From Ligula intestinalis (taxonomy: Eukaryota; Platyhelminthes; Cestoda; Diphyllobothriidea; Diphyllobothriidae): a DNA stretch of 64,000 nucleotides. Below the pieces are notes generated by a model, which did no database searches, had not been told where the DNA came from, and saw nothing but the letters and a program-made list of their open reading frames with translations. The stretch is taken from NCBI GenBank assembly GCA_036362985.1, contig JAYGXS010000009.1, positions 12,863,627 through 12,927,626 on the forward strand, written 5' to 3'. The position numbers and the translations under genes were made by a program. Positions within the stretch are counted from its first letter, which is position 1. Each line of letters starts with the position of its first letter. Shown here piece by piece: positions 56,930-64,000 of this stretch.

Positions 56930-58080
56930 TGTTGTTCCAAAAACCATCAAATCCAAAAAAGGCAGTAAGTCAGGTTGGGGATAAAAAGTTGTTATATAAG
57001 TGACAAAAGTGTAAGAAAATAGAATGAAATGACAAAATAAGGAAAAATAATCAAAAGATAACAGACTTAGATTTTTTGAGCGTTCTATAGCGTTTATAAG
57101 AACAGTCATGTGGGAGGACTTAGATAAGATTGTGTTATTAATTGTGGTTTGGTCTTAATAATTATCCAGATCGAAAGCCAATTTATTTTCCATTGAAAGG
57201 TATGTTGGAGGCTTGTACCAGTTTTTCTTGATAAAGGCGAATATTTTTTAAAAATTGGACTGAGGTCGGACTATTGGTTGGGATGAAAATTGTTCAAAGA
57301 CCACATGCAGAAATGCTGGTTGTAGTCTTGAAGAATAAGATAATAGTCTTAAGGTTAATTATAATCATACCACCCTTGAAAGGTGAGCAGAGGCATTGTC
57401 TTGTAATATAAGAGCATCCATTCGGTTCCTGTGAATGTCATTAAAACTAAATACATATTTGAAATTGTTGCCATAGATAGAACTGTTAATGTTCTCTTTT
57501 GTCGACCACCAGATTGGTCGCTCACCGAACTTGATCGCCATCCACACCATGAGGCATCGATACTTCTTAAATGTTGATATCGTAGCAGTCAAGTCTTTAA
57601 AAAAGTTCTTTCCGCATTTGACCGTATGGGCCGAACTTGTGAACTTGCCTTAGTACAGTAATTCATGACAAAAGGAAATTTTTATTCCAAAAACCTCTGC
57701 GGCTAATGTATTCCTGTGCAAAAAGGAAACGTTCCTTAATATGTTTCCTACTTAAATATGGCTACACCGTAGCCATCCTCTGATGAATATCAAGTTCCTG
57801 CATTATTTTACTTACTAGGGTCTGAGAAAAAATTGACAAATGGTCCCTGTTAATAACGGGAACGGACATTTAATGATAGAATTTTAACGTTTGATGAATA
57901 AAAACGTCATTCTGCTTTGTTGTAGAGCGTTTTACTACAGAATTTTTCTTTCTAGGCATTGTTTTATAATAAATAATTCAGGATACTATGGCCTTGCATA
58001 CATCCAAAATACAGGCTAATTAATTTCGCGCCAGGACTTTGGCTGCCATTTTTCGTAAGCGGACAAAATCATCTTCAAAT
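56930..58080 (-). pseudogene. Tc1/mariner-type transposase, decayed
   Basis: Minus-strand pieces in the order of a DDE transposase. At 57.68-57.80 kb RKHIKERFLFAQEYISRRGF matches the region before the first catalytic Asp. A 75-codon open frame (57365-57592) gives MVWMAIKFGERP and ALILQDNASAHLS (57385-57418), the classic QDNAxxH block with the second catalytic Asp. Around 57.23-57.28 kb VRPQSNF and FAFIKKNW correspond to the SPDLNPIE..W region with the third acidic residue lost. The N-terminal DNA-binding part is barely visible near 58.0 kb. Several stops and frameshifts make it inactive. I did not find terminal inverted repeats. Confidence 0.75.
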
Positions 58081-58699
58081 CGATAAGTGTCCGACATCAT
58101 GCATGCACAGCCCAATGCAAAAAATACATATACCGGTACTTTCCGTTTCCATATCAAGCTGATGCGAATAGTTATCGCTGCTGTAAAACAACCTTTTCAT
58201 TCTAATTCATAACTGACTTTTGTGTCACAAAACTAAACAAAATAGCAGAAAAAATATTAAAAACTGGCATTTTTCCTTATTTCCGAAAATAAATCGTATT
58301 CCTTAAACCTAAACTCACTTCCATCTGAACAATTTCGGACAACATTTTCTGTTTCTATCAGAGATATGTTCCATTCATTTTCCATCACTTTGGAGTTCCT
58401 CCATAATATAATAGAAATTAATCAAAAGTTTGGTTCTGTCACACGTGATAGCATAAGAAATTCCCCTTATATGAGACTACTCTCATTGTCGGGAAAATAA
58501 ATTTCCATTCCTCATCATTAACCTTATTTAATCGCTGATTTTCCTATTGAAAAAGCTATTACAGAATTGAATGAACGCAAGTAATCACAAAAGTGTTTTC
58601 AAATATATGCTAAAGTATTCAGCCAAATTTCTTATTAGCGTTGCATGGTATTCGGCGACTTCTACACACTGTATTCAGTTGAAATTATTGTAGAAAAAG
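58081..58699. other. AT-rich spacer
   Basis: No gene seen. It may contain the 5' terminal repeat side of the Tc1/mariner relic. Confidence 0.4.
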
Positions 58700-58880
58700 T
58701 CGCGGCGTTGCTGGAAGTCAAACTGACACTTCAGGGAGTGCTCTTGCGCAGCCAGCACTCAACCACTGAGCTACAGCCCCCATTGCGCGCCGTCAATTCA
58801 AACGTACTTGGATCAATTTTACCCGTCCAAGTTAGCGCAAATACAGAATACACCGTTATGAAGCAACAAGTTCCCTGCAG
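58700..58880 (-). repeat. SINE-B copy, best preserved
   Basis: The minus strand reads GGGGGCTGTAGCTCAGTGG, a near-ideal tRNA 5' arm and A box, then TTGAGTGCTGGCTGCGCAAG and GTTTGACTTCCAGC as the B-box side. A non-tRNA body lies upstream of the head on the minus strand (TTGGACGGGTAAAATTG). This is the reference copy for the family in this window. Confidence 0.72.
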
Positions 58881-58994
58881 AGGCAAGATTTCCAAAGCAA
58901 TCTTGTAGACTGCACCAAAATTATAACTTGGTGCACTTAAATGTAAGAGAGACACTGGTTATCTTGTTAAATTCAGTTCACCCAAATTTAAATG

Positions 58995-59110
58995 ATTTGT
59001 GGCTTTAGTGCAAGTCGAGCCTACACAGCAGAAAAAGATTTTGCGCAACCAACGCTCCAAAAATCAGTTATGAGGTTCTCCTTGAGCCGTGAATAGAAAT
59101 CATAAACTAC
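58995..59110 (-). repeat. SINE-B copy, degenerate
   Basis: Plus-strand GTGCAAGTCGAGCCTACACA, then GATTTTGCGCAACCAACGCTCC, matches the head of the copy 300 bp to the left. Confidence 0.5.
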
Positions 59111-59211
59111 TCTAACTTTAGATGAACACACACTCTATCATGTTAGCATGCATCATAATAGTTGCAGGAGATCGTCGCTAGTGAAGAGGCGATGTTTCTG
59201 ATCACAGCTCA

Positions 59212-60095
59212 GAAAAAGAAGTGATCAATGGATTAAGAGGTGCATTGTCCTGGCGTTTAAAATTTCCTCGGGAATCCTTAATAATAGGTTATAGTAGAAC
59301 GGTCTGAGACATGCGCAGATAAGGGTGATACATTCGCAGATTGGATAGTATTTACAGTTTGTAGCGGTCACCCTTATGCGTACTGTAATTGTCAAGTCCT
59401 TTGGCCACCACTGGAGGTTTGTATTGGTGCGGTGATGGCTCATTTATTACCACATCGTCCTTGTACACCGTACTGGAATGCCAAATCATTGCGTTTGTTC
59501 ATGGACTGGAGGTAAGAGAACCATAACTCGAGCAGGTCATGGTTCACGCAATTGTCATGTCTTGCGAGGATTCCGGCCTTTCAAATTAAAAAATATGGCC
59601 GGGTCCCGTCCAGTGAGCAACAACCTAGGAGTTGGCAGAAAAGGTGACAACCGCGTGGGCTGCGAGCTGCTGGAGTCATGGTTCCATGGCGCCAGTCCCT
59701 CAATAAGCACAACGATTTGGCCTTTAAATATGGCGTGCTGCGAAATTTACTCAGCAAGATAATCGGTCATGTGGGAAGGACCGGACGCAGCAACAACTCT
59801 GATGACAGAAGGCATATGCTTCGCGCATCCGACGCGGATAAGAACGCTGTGGCAATTAATGAGCCACCATCGCATCAATTCAGACATCCAGCGGTGGCTA
59901 AAGGAACTGTCAAATATAGTACGCATACGGGTGTCCTTAATAATTATAAATAGCGTGCTATCTACGCATGTTTCAGACTTTTCTACAATAACCTATGTTT
60001 CAAGGATTCCTGAGGGAACACGAATCATTTGAATAATCAACATCATGTTCCAGTGATTGCTTCTTCTTGTTCTTGTTCTTGTTCTTCTTGATAGT
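59212..60095. mobile_element. Long foldback element, same family as 4044-4275
   Basis: The left arm is about 59212-59443 and the right arm about 59840-60095, in opposite orientation, around about 400 bp of unique sequence. The arms match each other: GAGCCATCACCGCACCAA on one strand against GAGCCACCATCGCATCAA on the other. They also match the short element at 4 kb: TCGGGAATCCTTA, CTGAGACATGCGCAGATAAG and GTTCCAGTGATTGCTTCTTC have counterparts there. The arms diverge more than in the 4-kb copy. Short frames in the two arms encode related peptides (MSHHRTNTNLQWW / MSHHRINSDIQRW) only because the DNA is repeated. The centre has no recognised gene. Confidence 0.75.
60061..60092 (+). repeat. (TTCTTG)n microsatellite
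   Basis: A short CTTGTT/CTT-rich run at the outer end of the right foldback arm, probably expanded from the CTTCTTCTTC end sequence of the family. Confidence 0.7.
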
Positions 60096-63000
60096 AAATA
60101 AGTTTCTGTAGCTTTTAAGCTCAGACGTTAACTGTGGCTTTGGTTGAACAAACTGTACTGTACACTGATTTTCACTTTATATTTTGGTTTAATGGTGCGA
60201 TTGAATTTAAGCAATTCTTTTTCATTTACTAATTTTGAAACTGTAATTCACAGTTACTCAGGCTGTTTTCATATCTTAATCTCTTGTCTGAATCGCACAC
60301 TAGTCATATGGCTATCCTAGTCATGCCAAGCCATGGAAAAGTTCGCTCATTTTAATTTGAGCAGTTTGATGGACAGCTCAGGCATTGGTTACTGCACGTT
60401 CTCTTTTTCCGAAAGTGTGCAGCTAATACAGGCGAAAATTCGAGGTCAATGAGGTTAATAAGAAGAAATAAATACGAACAGCTTTGGGTTAAACTTTAAT
60501 CACCTGACAATTTGGACCCCAATTCGAACCTGCATATCATGCTGTCGCTGAAAGTGGCTTCCACTTGGAAGTAAAAAGGTCGGGCACATGAATATATTGT
60601 CCAAGCCAGCACGTCTGATAATCCTTAGAATGCAGACCGTCTTCTGATTGCTTAATCGAAATCTAACCCTATCTTATTGGATTTTAAGTCTATACCTCTG
60701 TTTTTCTGTATAAAAGCATGGCTATTTGTAATTAACAATGAAACTATGAATACCTAAAGACTTCGACTGCAAAAATTGATAAAAAAATGTAGAACCGAGC
60801 ATGGGAAAATCTACCTGCATTATGCTCTGTGTAGGGTACTCCATTTGAAATACACTTGCAGATCTTCATAACAAAACCATACACATTTAACCGAGGAAAC
60901 TTTTTTGTCAAATCAGGTGCCTTTAAGTGCGATAACGATCCTCACTCAACATCTTGGATCAATATGTGTTCAGTCGCAAGAAATTTATATGTGCCCTTCA
61001 ATTTGCGTTGCTAACCTTACATGAATTGGCGTCCAGATGAATGTACAGCGCACAGTGACCAACAAAATCTGTGAGTGTAAATACCGTAGATATAAAGTTA
61101 CAGGGTAACAATGCACGTAGATTTATGCTTGAGAAATGCGCTGAGATTGCAGCTGTCATTTTTACGTGCATTTTGTGCAAAAGAGTACTGCTTTTTGTTA
61201 TGATTTCCATGTAAGAACTTGAAGTAGTCCGATTAGGAAACTTATTTCTTACATTATTCGTTGTCAGTTGTTTACAATAATAGAGTCTGAAATGAGAGTT
61301 CACACGTCAGAAAAACAGAATCTGTGGACAAGTGCGTTCAGGGCGTTCAAAAGTTCACTGGTATAGTGTCCATTCCTATCAGGGTCTGAGGGATGGTTGA
61401 AAATGAAACGAAGGAAGGCACCTGCCAATGAGCTGATCGCTGAGCGTTGTCGCTTTTACGTGATGTAGTAGGTGTGCACATGTATGTTTACTCCGTGTTC
61501 GGCCAGGGGAGCTCTAAGACCTGTGTAACACCTTTAATGTGTTCAACGTTTCCTCAAGTCACCACACGTCCACGACTCTGCTATTCAAAATATCTGCTAG
61601 CCTTTGCATTTGGAGTGTTTTGTCGGCGCTGTGTGGATTTATCGGAAGGATTTTTAAAGTTTGTGTCATAAACACCTTCACATATATGAGTCCACATTAC
61701 AGCTTTCAAAAATAATATGTTTTACCACAAAAGGCATTTATACAGGTGCTCGTGCTCTGCGGCCAAATATAAAGTTGCAGCGTAGTTTTTAATCTCCCAA
61801 CACTACAAAACCAGCTTCGGTTCAGAGACATGCAAGTACTGTATAATATCTCCATCTTCATCGTTTATTCCCTGAGCCCCTGATTGGACCCTAAATGTGT
61901 TTTAACCAAAAAACCCTTTTCCATACTTAATGTTTATTAGATTTGTTAAGCTTGGGCTACTGTATTCTTTCTTCTGATTTTATAAATGACCGACAGAAAA
62001 AAAAATGTAAAACGTACGCTCGTGAACATTTTTATACGTTATTTGGACCTTCGATTTTGCGTAAAAGCAAACGCAATTCTCTCTACAGTTTCAAGGGATG
62101 CATGCTTCTGCGAACGTACTCTTAAATAACATGCCCTGTAATATGTTCCAGGGAAATTAAGTCAGATTTACACTTCACATTAAACTTAGTCATATAGTGG
62201 ACATATCAACTATGGAAAAGCTTAGGTTCGGATGAAATATTATTAACAGTGAAAAAGATAGCTTTGGTGTTAAGTATAGAGACAGAGTATGGAGAGAAGT
62301 GTGTATACGTATTGCCGTAATTTAATCTATTAAGAACCATAATACGCAGGTTTATCCCATTTACGTCTCTTTTTGATTGCTATAAGCGAAGATAAACATT
62401 AGACATTGATGTAAAAAATGGGAATTTTCAGCATTTTGGAGCATCAGACGTGAGTTCGGCTGTACAAGGAATTATAAATTTTATCGGAGCCATTTAAGGT
62501 TTATGTACTGCTCCAGTAACACTTACAGTAAGCCTGCTGAATGTCTACCATAGGCCGCTAAACATTAGAAAAAAGGGCACTGACTATTAGAAAAGGCATT
62601 TCGCACACATTCAGAAAAATTTGCGAGCATTATTTCCCTGCCTTGTTTACTTTACCGGGCTGTTCAGCTTATGTAATAACTAATTTAGCTGACATTCAAA
62701 AAAACTGAATGGCTAAAGGTGGTTATTCTGGGAAAGTTCAGAATCGTGTCAGATTGTATGCAAAGCAGTAAGATTGCGCAGGATATTTTTAATATTAAAG
62801 CTGTCTTACCTCATGATTCCCAAGGGAAATGCCTGACAAATTATTATACTGACCAGAATTTCCGCCCAAAATAGCAAGGCACTGCGTGCAAAAACCTATA
62901 AATTAGTAAATGTGTCCGGAGGCTGTACTGGTTTGCACTAGAAACCCAATTTTTGTCTACTGGGAAGCTCGTATACAGTTCAAAGGCACGCCGATTATTT

Positions 63001-64000
63001 TTCAGGCTTTGGACGCGAATCACTGCTGGTCTTTAGGGGGATTAAGATAGTTGAAGGCTGCTCAGATCCAAAGTTACGTATGGTTTGATTACACAAACGC
63101 CTCACTCGTTTTTGTGAAAAAAACACCTCTTTTTATTATGCATTGATGTTTACAAAGTAATTGTCCAACGAATATTACACTACGACGGATGAACTACAAT
63201 TAAAACTTACTTTTAGGAATATATCCACCACATCACTTCGATGTGCTCTCTACTAGAAACTGTTGAGTACCTCCGTGAAAATCTAATAATATTGCAGAGG
63301 GTATCATTTGGAATAAAAACGGAGCCGTGTCAGTAAACTCTAGCGGAAATCGGACTTAATGATTCAAAATGTTTGGGCCACAAAGAAGGTTTGTTGAGCA
63401 ATTAATCATTTCGTATAGCATCATGAACCTTTGAACGTTTACGAAAGTCCATCGCAGTGATAAGAAATGTCAACAAGAAGAGGGTTACTTTTAATGTGTA
63501 CATCAAACAACTAACAAGGTCATACGTCGTGCGAGGTAAGAAACAGAGATAGATAGGGCGGTAATGGGGTGATGATAATTATAGGGATTTACTTTAACTT
63601 ACTGTGATAGCAAGCTTCAGCATCGCATCAAAATACACGAGCACAAGTTAGACACGTTACGAGTCTGCCAAATATCCCAAGTTCCAGCTCACACCTATAA
63701 AACATCTCCATGATTTAATTTTTCCGGCCGTCAAAGTACACGCCCACGTCGGACCAAAGACGAGCTGGAAATTGGTCGAAGCCTGGTTCGTCGAAGGCAG
63801 CTCAATCAACTAATGTATCGAATTGGCGCTGGCGTTCAGGGCCTCGTGCAATCACGTGCAATCACGCCTTAACATGCTACATAATTGTCCATTGCCGCTG
63901 CTGGCGTCCTGATAAATGTTGCCATGTCTGCCTGTCTCTTACCTTTTGCGTCTATAATTGCCAACACCACTTCCTGCCTTCTCATTGCCGTTTCTTACTC
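60096..64000. other. Non-coding DNA
   Basis: AT-rich, with no recognisable gene or element. The last 280 bp are GC-richer and include a tandem duplication of CGTGCAATCA (63845-63864), possibly the start of another repeat beyond the window. Confidence 0.45.

Noticed and set aside
59225..60032. Two related small proteins (MSHHR...) as a gene pair
   Set aside because: Their similarity is explained by the inverted repeat of the foldback element. They lie on opposite strands at mirrored positions.
1..64000. CRISPR arrays, operons or bacterial-type genes
   Set aside because: No regularly spaced short repeats and no dense coding. All recognisable coding blocks are eukaryotic mobile elements.

Overview
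This is a gene-poor, AT-rich eukaryotic (metazoan) window dominated by decayed mobile elements. I find no bacterial-style genes, no bona fide tRNA or rRNA gene, and no host gene I can name. The mix of elements fits a parasitic flatworm (trematode or cestode). It holds several Penelope-like elements (PLEs) with GIY-YIG endonucleases, two RTE-like LINEs and one Jockey/CR1-like LINE, a Tc1/mariner relic, TTAGGG-type interstitial telomere repeats, and tRNA-headed SINEs whose tails fold like hammerhead ribozymes. The flatworm assignment is inference from these families; no species marker is present.

Layout. 1-3.5 kb is empty AT-rich DNA. 3.8-4.5 kb holds a degenerate TTAGGG tract split by a 232-bp foldback palindrome and bracketed by a 45-bp direct repeat, with SINE copies on both sides. 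5.75-7.33 kb is a broken plus-strand PLE. 8.8-10.3 kb has a SINE and a minus-strand RTE-like LINE remnant. 13.0-13.5 kb is a diverged two-copy tandem repeat of about 255 bp. 15.0-15.4 kb has two worn SINE copies. 19.8-20.3 kb has an unrecognised 79-codon open frame and a second type of tRNA-like SINE. 21.4-24.3 kb is the longest LINE (minus strand, APE endonuclease through reverse transcriptase). 24.9-30.1 kb has a plus-strand SINE with a well-formed hammerhead, a fragment of one PLE subfamily, then a nearly complete minus-strand PLE with 603-bp pseudo-LTR direct repeats. 33.9-35.25 kb is another broken plus-strand PLE followed by a SINE. 36.1-36.6 kb is a GC-rich island. 43.0-46.9 kb has two more SINEs and a minus-strand Jockey/CR1-like LINE. 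47-59 kb is mostly empty, with three SINE-B copies, one hammerhead-SINE relic and a minus-strand Tc1/mariner relic. 59.2-60.1 kb is a long member of the same foldback family seen at 4 kb. 60.1-64 kb is empty.

The most interesting system is the SINE family. Its copies carry a tRNA-like pol III head followed by a CTGANGA / stem II / GAAA / short stem III / stem I arrangement. Copies at 4.8 kb and 24.97 kb have different stem I sequences that each pair fully, a covariation-like pattern supporting a real hammerhead fold. A separate candidate hammerhead lies at the pseudo-LTR/ORF junction of the PLE at 29.5 kb. All coding sequences of the mobile elements seen here are interrupted, so the window looks like an old repeat graveyard, with the PLE at 26.8-30.1 kb the least damaged.
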